Shown one piece after another: positions 49,201 to 58,858 of a stretch of 64,000 bases of DNA. Under the pieces are notes generated by a model, which saw nothing but the letters and a program-made list of their open reading frames with translations, ran no database searches and had not been told where the DNA came from. The position numbers were made by a program, and so were the translations under genes. Each line of letters starts with the position of its first letter. Within the stretch, counting starts at the first letter, position 1. The stretch covers positions 19,236,931 through 19,300,930 of the forward strand of contig CAIIXF020000003.1 in the NCBI GenBank assembly GCA_903813345.2, in the 5' to 3' direction. The stretch is from Owenia fusiformis (taxonomy: Eukaryota; Annelida; Polychaeta; Sabellida; Oweniidae).

Positions 49201-52200
49201 GTTTTACGCTATTTTAGTATTTGGTTGAATTTCTTTTATATTGCGTTAAATAGTATTTTGCACTGCAATATATTAGATGTAATGAATTTGTTATTGGGTA
49301 CTTTTTTATATTCTCTCGGGTTGCCTTTTATTTAGCCTATGTGTTACTGTACAACAACATGTTATTATCATTTGTTTTTAAATTATTGTAACTGAACGAG
49401 ATACACTATTCTCCATAAACTTAGCATCCTTAGCTCCCCCATTGAACTACGTGTTAAAGCATCTTTACTTAACTTGCGATGAAAATACTTATTACTATTG
49501 ATGAAAACGTAATATGACTTTATTTCCAATATCTCCAAATCTCCAAAAGTTTTTCCTTCAATTACAATAGGTCGAAAATTGGTGATAAAGATGAATTTTT
49601 GAAAATCGTCATTCCCATGTAAACCAATGGAAAATTGTGGGTTCGGGGCAAATCAGATATCAATTAAGTAAAAGATTAAAATATTTTTACATAGAAAATA
49701 GAATTCTCTAATATTTTCATTCACTAAGTCTTGGTTTTACTTGATGAATACAAAAGTTGCAGAGCGTCAAAGTCATTTTTGAAAATCATTTTTCGCCTCT
49801 TGTGTTATTTCAATAGGAGATGTTTTGAAAAAACAATTTTGACTTTAAACACCTATAACTTTGTTGAACCTGAAGAAACGTACCAATTTTTGTAAAATAA
49901 GTTGCTAATTCAGTTGCCTACCTAACTTGTATATTTTTGCAAGGACTCGGATGACTGTTTTTTTCTCGTATGACTTGCGACATGTCGATCTTCAAAAAGT
50001 CATCAAAATCATTAATTTTCGACCTATTATAATTGAGGAAAAAATTAAGAAAATTTGGAGGAATCGGAAATAAGCTCAAATTACTTTTCCATCGATAATA
50101 TGTATTTTCTTCGCAGATTAAGTAAATAAAAAGGTAAAGAGGCTTTAACACGTTGTTCAATGGGGGAGCAAAGGTTGCCAAACTTATGGAGGGGAGTGTA
50201 CCATCGTTTTATAAAAGGTGGTTGTAAACGGTAACCCCGACACTGTTTTCCTCACACCTTAGCAAGTTGCTCACTCATATTTTGTGTACACCATTCAAAT
50301 TCCTACCGGCCTATTATATTTCACGACCATCAAACTAATAGTCATAATGTTACAGCACTTTAAACAAAAAATAGAGTATACAAGCTTGAACTCAGGACAA
50401 TTGATAACCTCAGAACGGAGATCATATCATCAGGCCACGCGTGCTGATGAATGAAGTCGGGTCGTTGAAAAGGTTGGGCGACATAGTGCTGTAACATAAT
50501 TATGATTATTAGTCTGATGGTCATGAAATACGGTACACTGCTAGACTGGTAGCAAATTGAATGGTGTACAAATGTGCAAAATACGAGCAAAAATATGACG
50601 AAAATGCAGAAGTGCCGTTTCACCAAACTGTAATGTATTGTGTCATATTGACTAGAGTGTACAATAATATTAATTTTTGTTTTTTTAATTTTGCATCGCA
50701 TTACGTTAAAATACAATTCCCTCTATTAGTTTGGAAGATAATTGTGCATCACTTATTAGAAAAGCACAAAATAAAATCTTTCATCAGTAACGATAACATA
50801 TAAATCATGCAACGAAAATACATACCAAACCTTTGAGGGCTAGTCATTAGTGATAGGCATTTGTTTGCATTAATATTAGCGCATATTATCGCTATTATGT
50901 AAGGTATGTACCCGGGGGAATGTATCGCAATGTAGTACTACTGATTGTTCAAGTCAAATGCACAGGATTGCGTTATGTTGTACCATTTTACGATATTGTT
51001 TTTTGCATTATATCGCTTTTTGTATAAGACTGTTTTATCTTAATGTTATTTTGTATTTTAAATACATGTTTCTTTATTTTGCAATAAAACAACGTTCTTT
51101 GTTCGTGATTTGCATGTTTAACAAGTATGTCAAATACGTTCTATGTCAAATACGTTCAACAATCATTTAAGTATCTCGCTACTAAGGTAAAGGTAATATA
51201 TGTTCAAGGATTATAGGAACGATTTCCACAAAAATCTATCCCCCGATCTATCCTAACGTAATGCATTGTTATTATTTCATTATTACCGTCATATTCATAG
51301 CGTATCATGTCAAAATAAAACTTAATCACTTATTCACCACATATTGTTTTTGCAACTGGAGTCAAAACGACGCTGGTAGATGTTTGAGACACGTTAGTAA
51401 ATTACGAATAATTATAGGATATCCTATGATTTTGAGGAATATCATTTTTATCTACGAGGTGATATTGATATCTGCACGAGAGAGCGAAGCGAACGAGTGC
51501 ATATATCAATATCACCGAGTAGATTAAAATGATATTCTGAAAAAAATCATAGGATGTTCTTATTATCCTACACTTACAAGGAGTGTACTAAATGTATAGA
51601 TGTATCGCAAAAAGCTCGCGCACGCATTGTTACACATTTTGTGGCGTAATCCAGAGGATCCTCGCTTTTAACATGGTAGAATGTGACGTTTTTGAGAAAA
51701 ATGTACACAAATGAAAATCCTTTCGTCCTCCACATTTACCTCTCTATCTCAAAACATTTTAGACGAATAACTCTGATATCATATATATATTGTTAATGGG
51801 CTAGGAGCATCATAAAACACGAATCAATTGATATTTTAGGTGAAATAAATATACGTGTTGCTGTGCTTGAAAATAGGCGAATGGCGTAAATTAGCCATAT
51901 TTTGATGAATTTTGAAAACCTTTCGTCCTCCACTTTTCCACATACAACAGAAAACACATACTTTTGCGAACAAAATCAACTATTTATTAATAAACTAGAG
52001 CTTAGGAGCAAAATAATCATGTATGATTTATTAAAAATTGATCTCGTATTTTTTGTTTAATGTACACCTGAAAAGTTGAAGGAACAAAAAAATGAGCAGA
52101 AAAGGTCGCTGTCAACAGATTCTATTTTTCAAACTCTATGACGTCACAATATGGGACGCTTACTAAAATCATCCTTTGAAATAAAACTTCTATCTACCTT

Positions 52201-55200
52201 TATCAAGATGAAAAATAAGTATAATAGTCATATATTGTTTGAGTTATGAGCGTTTAAAGACGAAAAATAATTCAAAATGTAACGTGTCAACAGGGAATAT
52301 TTGCCAGATGTTTTGTTAAAAAAATCTTTTTTAAAAAAGAACGTGCGAGAATTGTGAACGGAGTGTAGTTGATCTAAAAACTTCATCGAAACAGCTTTAA
52401 AATGATATACAACTTTAATTAGAATATTATTTTATAATCCGGGGAATCAAAGTTACATTCACGCGATACCCCTAAAAAACAAATGCGCCACCTTTTTGCG
52501 ACACGTCATAATATCATTGCAAAATGAATTCCATGCCAAAATAGAGTCAATTGACCTTTTGCGATCAGAATTCAGGAATTTTGTTTATGGATACTGTTGT
52601 CACGTATTTCGTCTTATTGGTATGACGTCATATAGAAATGATATTAGACATGATGGAATCACGAAATGGCGGACACGTGGCAGATTTGGGCTAAAAATAT
52701 TGTCGTTTCTTATATAAAAACCATGGGTCGGATATTTACCAGGTATGCCTATTTGACTAGATCATGAGTATGTCTATATATGCGAAGTTTGGGTGAAATT
52801 CATACTAAACATCGATGCCTATAAGCGCCCCCCGTTTTTGTCAAAATCGGGGGGCGCTAAACCGCTATCTAAATCATGTCAGTAAGACCTTAGACTTGGT
52901 ATGTGCTTAGCATGAATGTTGATCTAGTCAAATAGAACGCTTTCGTGAAAAATAAATCAATAAAGCACGAAATATAGAAGATAATCTCTCAAAATCAAGC
53001 ATCTAAAGCTGTGTGACCTAATTGTGACGTCACTAAAAGACAGGATCCATTCGGTGATCGCAAATCATCAATTTGGCGGGAAATCAACAAGCGGAGTATA
53101 TCGTCACAATATCCTCCGCATGTTGGGTTTTCCGGAGTATATCGTCACGATATCCTCCGCCCGGAGTATATCGTTACGATATCCTCCGGATATTCATTTT
53201 GCCAATAAATATCAAATTTATTTTTTAATGTTATTATACATTTAGTACACTAAGTGTAGGATAATCTATTTATAAACAATCACATTAAGTTGTAAAATAT
53301 CCTATGTTAAACCTAAGTCACATTTGTCGTTTGTCATACGACAGGTGACATCGGCAGCAGATCGCAGAAACTGGAACGAACGTTTGCCGCAAGGACACCC
53401 TGCATTTGCCTTCGTATCTGGGGAAAATACACACTTCAAGTTGACACAGTACGGTGATCGCGAATCGCGATTGAAAGGTCATCACGGAAACCATGGTTTA
53501 ATATCAACATGCATTCAAAATGTACAATATGTAAAATATTATATTTTCAAATTGATTAACTCTTCATCCTTGGGTTAACTCAACATTATATAATGGGCAT
53601 CCAGCTGCCCATGATCATATTCAGTTATCATTATTACATCTCTTTATTTCCCATTTAGCATGGAATAGAAATAGGATAATTGAATACAAATAGAAGTGGA
53701 AATAATACAATTTGAATGTGATCTCTCAATTCAAATAAAAACGGAGGAGATTTTTGACTGTATTGGTAAAAATGTTATATCCGACGGGCGTACAGTGGCA
53801 GAATGAACTAGCTCAAACTCGTGTTAAATCCATCATTTGCATGACAGGGAACAATATTTCACCGGCTGGACTGTCCAGTGAATTCATTTATAAAGTTCAC
53901 TATCCACGCAGAGCAAGCAAGCGTTTTAAATTTTACAGTTTTATGGTTTGTCAATCCTTATCCCTATATATTCACATAACAAATGTTTACAAAATGTGTG
54001 TTTTCAAACCGACCACTTATCCATAACTCAAGTATTGGCGTCTATATTTGTTTCGATTGTTATAAGCTAACTAGCCGCACAAACTACTCAGCTTGATTAC
54101 ATTTTCTTTCATATAGATTTGTACAAAGGCAAAAAATAATTAGGTGTATTCCCAGGTATACATTCACCAATCAGAAATTATAAATATTCAAAGTAGGACA
54201 TGCACGATGGGATTGGAAGGTACAAAGCGTATAGTTACATTCCCGGGGAAAATCCTCCCGGGGACAGATTAATGTTCCCTCTATTGACCAAACTAGGTAC
54301 TATTACTTCACTCCACCTTTTGAAAATAACTAACTCATATATATATATATATAATGTGCAAGTCTTGAATAATGGAGTAACTTACCATTTACATTCACCT
54401 TGGGTGCTGGTTTGGATACTCTTGTAGAAATATCTATATTTGTTGACTGCTCACTACTGCTTGAAGATGGAGTTATTGAATTGAGTACCAGTTCTTCAAG
54501 TTTTGAATCAACTTCGTCGGTCTTTGAATCAGGCTCCTCGAGTTGCGAACCATTTTCAAGCTTTGAATCATCATCAAGGTTATTGCTGCTTGGGGGTTTG
54601 CAGATTTCAATTACTTCTTTATTCTGCTCATCTTCTCCCGATTTGAGATTTTCAGGCATGAAGGATGATTCTATAAAAGGAGAATATGGATAAGTTTATA
54701 CTAGATTCCAAATATTCCTTCATAATACCATGCTGTTAAAATGAGAAAATGGTACCTCCATGATGGAGCAAATCCCAATGAACAATGTACATTGTATCAT
54801 TTTTTCAAACGTTCAAGTTTACTTAGCTCTCACTAATATTCATGAAAAGGGTAATATGTAAAGAGAGGATATTTGTCTATTATTCTTAGATAAGCCTTCA
54901 ATTTGCCAAAATTCATACATTGTGGATATCTCAAGATTTCTGAAATTATTCAATATGTCATCTCAGGACAATACCTATTTGATTTGAATAATAAAGCCAT
55001 ACTTCGAAGATATCTCAAAATCAACAGAAATTTTAAACTGAAGGCATAAACTCTGTTTGTTGGGATGATTATATGAAGAAAATTTTCAGAGTGTACCATT
55101 CCTGAGAATGCCGGTGATATTATTCGATTTCAAACATGATATTTAAGTGAAAACATTTTAAAGTATTTTTAAAGGTGCAAAGAGACTAGAAATGAGTTGA

Positions 55201-56089
55201 TAGTAACTTTAACGAATTTGAATCACAATTTGAAAACTGTCTTCATGATGCCCTTTTAATATGAAATTGTTATTACTTACTTTTGCCTTCCCACTTCTCT
55301 ATATCTCCAATAATTTCATCTGATTTAGCTCCAGGTACAATCTGTTGGATTAGCTTCTTCAATGTATCAAAGAATATTGAAGTAGCTCCTTCTGTAAACT
55401 TTTGGAACTTATTTTTATTAGTATACTCCCAAAATGCAGAAAGTTTCTTTGCATTGTCGACCATGTGATATGTTTCTACATTTGGGACATTTATTAGAAG
55501 GTCCAAATACACCTTTGGGTCATCAATTTCTTGAAATGATGTAGCTTTTTTCATGTCGTAATCTGTCAGGAAGAGACTGCCATAGGTGAAGACACTATGA
55601 GTAAATTTTGATTTTTGAATTGTCACCAATTGTGCCACACTAGATTCACTTAATTTGATTTTAATATTTCTATAATCTTTCTCAATAGCTTCTCGAATAT
55701 AGTTTCCTCTTTTGGTACACTTCGAGGGTGGTGTATATTTCTTTAAGTTGTCCTGGAGCATTTTGATAACACGCTGTCTCAGTGGGTCTGCTATAAGCTC
55801 GAGGGATTTTCTCACAACAGTTTGCCTGCTCTTGCATTCTGAAATCATAATAACTTTTGATAAATATACAATATAAGTTACATATGGAGAGAACATTCGG
55901 CAGAAAATCATTCAGGATTGCATATTTCTCATTCTTCTGTATGTAAGGTTTGACCTCTAAAAACAGTCTTGTTTGTCTTCCAGCTAGTCAAGATGATAAA
56001 CAAGTAATAAATATTTACTAAGTTATTGAGTAGTCAGCTTCCTTACCTTCTTTATATTTCTCACTTTGGACATCCATACTCTGTGCCAT
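39936..56089 (-). CDS. Death-domain gene DDA (4 exons, 384 residues)
   Basis: Exons in order: 56,047-56,089 (starts MAQSMDVQSEKYKE); 55,281-55,838; 54,386-54,670; 39,936-40,204. All have GT..AG junctions, every intron is phase 1, and the sum is 1,155 nt. Residues 15-200: an unrecognised soluble, charged, probably helical domain (ADPLRQRVIKMLQDNLKKY... LIQQIVPGAKSDEIIGDIEKW). Residues 201-295: acidic Ser/Glu-rich linker with DSKLEE-type repeats (SSFMPENLK at its start). Residues 296-384: Death domain. No signal peptide, membrane segment or kinase. Death domains build oligomeric signalling platforms in apoptosis and innate immunity. Splicing across the 14-kb last intron is inferred from matching phase and from the paralogue DDB, not proved. 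No one-to-one vertebrate orthologue recognised. Confidence 0.72.
40205..40955. other. DDA intron; no exon found
   Basis: I looked here on the minus strand for a counterpart of the DDB RHIM-like exon and found none. Confidence 0.4.
40956..41808. mobile_element. TA-flanked mariner-like MITE, 853 bp
   Basis: Ends CAGGGTGTTCCAAAAGCAAC and its inverse at the right with one change; TA on both sides, inside a TATATATA tract at the right. The arms also share the GTTACCATAGTAATCATAAC segment. A ~100-bp piece of the right arm (41,571-41,670) recurs at 44,308-44,407. Confidence 0.85.
41934..42115 (-). repeat. Direct repeats from the 3' end of the Penelope-like element
   Basis: Two ~88-bp units here contain GTAAGTATGACGTAATAT and AACCAATAAACAATTTATTT, matching 43,264-43,385 next to the RT reading frame. 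On the minus strand each unit starts with the last codons of the RT frame (KPKLNK, then stop). Confidence 0.7.
42116..43250 (-). mobile_element. 5'-truncated non-LTR retrotransposon (LINE) 3' end
   Basis: The open frame 42,369-43,241 (290 residues) has no RT core. It ends in a GRYERPKLKIDERIC, then CEVCNLIENEKHIMRSC (CxxC-x7-H-x4-C) tail that parallels GRYNPKLDLHDRIC and the CLMCDMQ...H...C tail of the LINE at 61,445. The 3' side holds an AATAAATAAATAAG tract (42,258-42,295) as an A-rich tail. It lies within the 3' region of the Penelope-like element, so it inserted there later. Confidence 0.75.
43368..44306 (-). mobile_element. Penelope-like retroelement RT fragment
   Basis: An open frame of 312 codons. 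RT motifs: MLVSFDVVGLYSNIP (motif A Asp), LKGTAMGTKMAPCYSNL (motif B), and RRYLDDCFILW (YxDD near residue 140). It is followed by the Penelope-type TDIFRKPTDTQQYLNFNSCH, HPHHVKINLPYNLARRI block. The N-terminus is missing (it abuts a mariner-arm fragment at 44,307). The C-terminus ends ENHFINIFQPKLNK, resembling the last helix of a GIY-YIG endonuclease, while the GIY-YIG core is absent. This may be an internal deletion or an endonuclease-minus lineage. Retroelement debris in the last intron of DDA. Confidence 0.8.
46528..46621. repeat. Hairpin with ~42-bp arms
   Basis: AATAACGTCATTTCTGCGGG runs to ATATTGGACC, then a TTGGGCCCTT loop, then the reverse complement with few changes, ending GAAATGACGTTATT. 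Confidence 0.75.
46674..47046. mobile_element. piggyBac-like MITE, copy 2 (TTAA-flanked)
   Basis: Same family as 14,686-14,931 with TTAA on both sides (46,670-46,673 and 47,047-47,050). It has a ~120-bp segment (about 46,855-46,978) absent from copy 1. Confidence 0.8.
47540..47740. repeat. Fragment of the 16,994 MITE family
   Basis: ACACCTACTTATAAGTCACG, then ATAATTTGGCTCGAAGTTAAGG and ATAGTCTAGTTT resemble 17,058-17,122. Confidence 0.5.
48170..49161. mobile_element. Foldback mariner element with transposase ends in both arms
   Basis: TA-flanked; termini CAGGGTGACCGGAAAAAAAG and inverse. On the plus strand at 48,802-49,002: NPPDFFLWGNLKDNVYQNNP, ETIADLKVAIN and a terminal ...CAYLEHVM. On the minus strand at about 48,430-48,550: LDLNPADFFLYGYLKDNLYQ, NNPQTIVDLKK. 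Both are the DLNPxDFFLWGYLK block of Tc1/mariner-type transposases, so the element is two 3' halves joined tail to tail. No intact transposase. Confidence 0.8.
49404..50198. mobile_element. TA-flanked foldback element, ~220-bp arms
   Basis: CACTATTCTCCATAAACTTA at the left pairs with TAAGTTTGGCAACC-type sequence from the right. CTCCCCCATTGAAC, CGTGTTAAAGC and AATAGGTCGAAAATTA-like words are shared in inverse. TA on both sides. No coding content. Confidence 0.7.
50285..50570. mobile_element. Palindromic element with possible pol III-like core
   Basis: TGTACACCATTCAAATT at the left and AATTGAATGGTGTACA at the right, with arms to ACAGCACT / AGTGCTGT. On the minus strand the centre reads TGGCCTGATGATATGATC, then GAGTTCAAGC, weakly like A and B boxes; not a tRNA. 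Confidence 0.55.
51421..51556. repeat. Short palindromic element
   Basis: ATCCTATGATTTTGAGGAATATCA at the left and TGATATTCTGAAAAAAATCATAGGAT at the right. GTGATATTGATAT and its inverse ATATCAATATCAC lie around a GAGAGCGAAGCGAACGAG centre. Confidence 0.7.
51563..53264. mobile_element. 1.7-kb element with ~35-bp inverted ends
   Basis: TTATCCTACACTTACAAGGA and GTGTACTAAATGTAT at the left are inverted at the right as ATACATTTAGTACAC and TAAGTGTAGGATAA. It holds the triple palindrome at 53,092. Non-coding. Confidence 0.6.
53092..53189. repeat. Three copies of a 27-bp palindrome
   Basis: CGGAGTATATCGTCACAATA with TCCTCCG, in three close copies (53,092, 53,133, 53,162). Each is near self-complementary (CGGAG-TATCGT / ACGATAT-CCTCCG). 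It looks like protein-binding or hairpin sites near the right end of the element. Confidence 0.7.
53265..54234. other. No gene supported
   Basis: Two modest plus-strand frames (53,324-53,578 and 53,754-54,026) in locally GC-richer sequence, without recognised domains or convincing splice partners. Confidence 0.35.
54386..54670 (-). CDS. DDA exon 3, acidic linker
   Basis: Acceptor TTTTATAG, donor AATG|GTAAGT. It opens SSFMPENLKSGEDEQNKEVI, homologous to TFMPQNLKKLEDNQMIKEVI of DDB (61,290-61,350), which ties the two genes together. DSKLENG/DSKTDEV/DSKLEEL form a decayed 7-residue repeat; the tail is Ser-rich. Confidence 0.8.
55281..55838 (-). CDS. DDA exon 2, unrecognised ~185-residue domain
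   Basis: A long single exon from ECKSRQTVVRKSLELIADPL to DIIGDIEKWEGK-type end (visible frame ...SDEIIGDIEKWEGK). Charged, helix-compatible, without Cys/His metal sites, transmembrane stretches or nucleotide-binding loops. I do not recognise the family. Acceptor ATGATTTCAG, donor AAAA|GTAAGT. Confidence 0.8.
56047..56089 (-). CDS. DDA exon 1 (start codon)
   Basis: AACAAAGATGGCACAG gives a good start context (A at -3, G at +4). It encodes MAQSMDVQSEKYKE and ends GAAG|GTAAGG in phase 1, matching exon 2. Confidence 0.75.
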
Positions 56090-57469
56090 CTTTGTTACTA
56101 ATCTCACAATGTACCACTTTAACTATCAAGTATTGATAGTCTGAGCAATATCCTAGAATGTTCTAAACTTGAAAGAAGGATCCTGATTTGTTTTTTAAGT
56201 CATGTGACTCAAAAACATGAATGAAACAATGAATTTGATTGGTTGAATTTTGACTGGGATTTCCAAGTTCCAGCTATGAGTCATTGCAGTTTCCATTTAG
56301 TACGCATACCAAAATTAGAGGCTCACTATGATAAACTCATTACAAACATCGAATACCTATATAGGTCATCGTGACTGAATTTCTGAATGCCGATAACATA
56401 AAGAATAACTGTTGTGTTATGTGTTTATTGAACTTCACATTGAGGGGCATTACGTTAACATTCAAAAGTTAAGAAATGTCAGCATGAACATGTATTAATT
56501 CTTGATAAAAAGCTTGGTGGGAGATAAAGGGCACCAAGCAATGCAAGGTGTCGTGTTACAACCAAGGCAACACAACCTGGTTTCCATAGCAACTATAATT
56601 TGATCGTTCAAGTTATGACATAGTTTTAATAAACTGATATGCTTTACAAATCTTGCATATCAGTTTGATGCTGATTTGAAATCCAAGTGTGTACCTTGAG
56701 ATGATTTGTTGTCATAATGAACTTTATAGTGACTGGACCACACATCTAATCTCAGAAACTACAAGGAAGTCAAAAACAAAGATTGTGTTACTACAATAAT
56801 AACATTCTTTGACCTGTGGTGATTTGACACTATTTAATTTAATGAATATTCTAATTTTGGCATTCAAGTGATGTTTATTTTGACCAATTTCTGCATTTTT
56901 TACATTGTCACATCTTACTCGAGTCTCTAACTTACAGCTAGATGTAACTTCATTGATTTCGTATGTACTCGTATTTCGTATGTAAAAATTGCTACATGCA
57001 CCTAGAAATCATTTTTAATAAATTTTATAAATATTTTTAAGAATATTAATTATATTAAGGATGAAGGGTTGCTTGTCTGGATTTAGATATTTCAAAATTT
57101 CTTTTCGGAGTTCGACACATGGTGAAATTTACTCGCTATAGCTAAAAATGGCTTCCGGTTCTGGACGTGAATAAATGGAGGAAACTTTGAAATTATTCTC
57201 GCTTAAAGAAATCAAATATAACAATAGATTCAGATGGAGATGTGTGCTGATGTTTCTCAAATCTATACATAGAGGTATATTTCATATTATTATGCCGTAT
57301 TTACTGTGCGTGTGACACAATGATTTACAATATTTACAATACCAAGGCAGCTCAATCTTTCTACTCAAAGCCGGAATATAGAGAAGGCTTTGGACCGAAG
57401 TAAGTCACATCAGTTTGACTGCAAAATCATACCTATGCTTTTAGTACTGATAATTTCTGGTAAAACATT
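56090..57469. promoter_or_regulatory. DDA upstream region
   Basis: Upstream of the DDA start codon on the minus strand. It should contain its promoter, but no specific site is placed. No gene seen. Confidence 0.35.
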
Positions 57470-58135
57470 CCTATGTCACCACCAAAAAGTGGTGACATTG
57501 TTATAGTATCTGTATTTTTGACGGCGGTTGGTGGTTGGCGATCGGCATCTGTAACAAATTCTTCCAACTTCTAATAACTTAACAAATACTGTTTAGACTG
57601 ACTTTTTTCAAAATCATCTACAAGTTATTAGAAGTTGAAATCTGGCTATAGATTTGACCTTCAATGACATTCTCAAGGTCAAAAAAGTTTTGACCTTCAA
57701 TGACCTTCTCAAGGTCTTTATCTTTCTTCAAATTGACTAATTTCTTTTTCCAAAATCATCTACAAGAACTTAGAAGTTCAAATCTGACTTTAGATTTGAG
57801 ATTTCACCTTCAATGATTTTCTCAGGGTCAAAAAAGGTATTTTTCAACTCACTTCAAATTGACCAATTTCTTTTTTCAAATTCATCTACAAGTTCTCAGA
57901 TATTCAAATTTTACTTAAGATTGAACTCATAATATTGTGAGCAACTAGGTGGTGACATTTTTCAATTTGTGATTTTTTCATTTCATAGGGTCAACACTAT
58001 GGTTCACTTTTGCCACCACCACAAATGTTGATATATTGTTATAGTTTCCAACTTTTTTATGGACATTGTTTGATGGTCAGTGTTCAGTATAACAAATAGC
58101 AGGTGGTGACATTTTGCATGTTAATGCCTTTTTTG
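57470..58135 (+). repeat. Dispersed repeat, longest copy in window
   Basis: TAGTGGTGACAT-type start and a GGTGGTGACATTTTGCATGT, TAATGCC end, as in the copies at 5.9, 25.8 and 36.2 kb. Inside, about three ~120-bp units with AAAATCATCTACAAGTT and GACCTTCAATGA words, also seen inverted at 10,190-10,400. Confidence 0.7.
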
Positions 58136-58586
58136 TCTCATAATGCTGCTAAGGCAACTATATAGATATTTTGTATTGTTCAAAATGAAGTAAAACAAAA
58201 GATAAAAATGTGAAATGATAACTTTTTTTGAATCACCGAAATAATTTTTTGTTCATTAATGAAAACACAGAGTGAGATCCTGAAGGGCTGATATGAAAAA
58301 GTCAGTATAATACTGAACATTATAAACAGGTTGAACCTTCAATTGAATTAAATATTCACATACTGTATCATGATGGTTCATACTATCTATCTATTAAAAA
58401 TATGTTTTTGAAAAAATTTGGAATCTTTAAAAAATAGGATGTATCAAGAGTCTCAGTAGGCATTGGATGGATATGTTATTATATATGGTCGCTTTTTAAA
58501 CAGGATCTTTCGATAGATGCGCATATTTCCCTCTGAATATTTCCTCTATCCAAAACTTCCCAGTACACATAACCTTTATACAGTAT
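58136..58586. other. 3' flank of DDB
   Basis: Non-coding; includes a degenerate relative of the 7,629 hairpin flank (58,500-58,586). Confidence 0.4.
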
Positions 58587-58858
58587 CTATGCCAGCAATA
58601 CTTTTTCGGCTACATCTCTCATGTCAATTTCTTCCAGGATTGTAGCAAGTAAAGGTGTGTTGGCTTTTGATCCTAGTTTAGAATGCCAATCGTGTATTAA
58701 CTTGTAGATTCTCTCATATTGTGTATTTGTATCTGCTTCAATATTATCCATCTGACCCTCTGTAAAATTGACTTCCTCATGTCTTCCAAATTCCCGCCAG
58801 TTTTTACCAATATTTTTAGCACATATCTTCTTGTGTTTATGTCCAATTGGAGTATTGG
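58587..58858 (-). CDS. Death domain, terminal exon of DDB
   Basis: TTTCAG acceptor, 89 codons, TAG. ICAKNIGKNWREFGRHEEV, FTEGQMDNIEADTNTQYERI, YKLIHDWHSKLG, LLATILEEIDMRDVAEKV: all six helices and the conserved Trp, IxxLIxxW and DVAEKV features are present. Confidence 0.9.

Larger units (their letters stand above)
44405..54354. mobile_element. ~9.9-kb block between 115-bp inverted repeats
   Basis: 44,420-44,540 and 54,235-54,345 are inverted copies: ATGAGTTAGTTATTTTCAAA, then GGTGGAGTGAAG, TACCTAGTTTGGTCAATAGA, CTGTCCCCGGGA and TTCCCCGGGAATGT. Each outer edge abuts a (TA)n run. It could be one large non-autonomous transposon that inserted in a TA tract of DDA's last intron, or two MITEs trapping DNA between them. 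No polymerase, integrase or transposase of a large element was found inside. Confidence 0.55.

Noticed and set aside
53324-54026. Possible exons (SAADRRNWNERL frame and QWQNELAQTRVKS frame)
   Set aside because: Locally GC-richer, but no recognised domain, no consistent splice partners; could be old element coding remnants.
40205-54385. A RHIM-like exon for DDA
   Set aside because: Scanned the minus strand by eye for a counterpart of the DDB exon and found none; direct splicing from linker to Death domain is in phase, so none is needed. A weakly conserved one could be missed.
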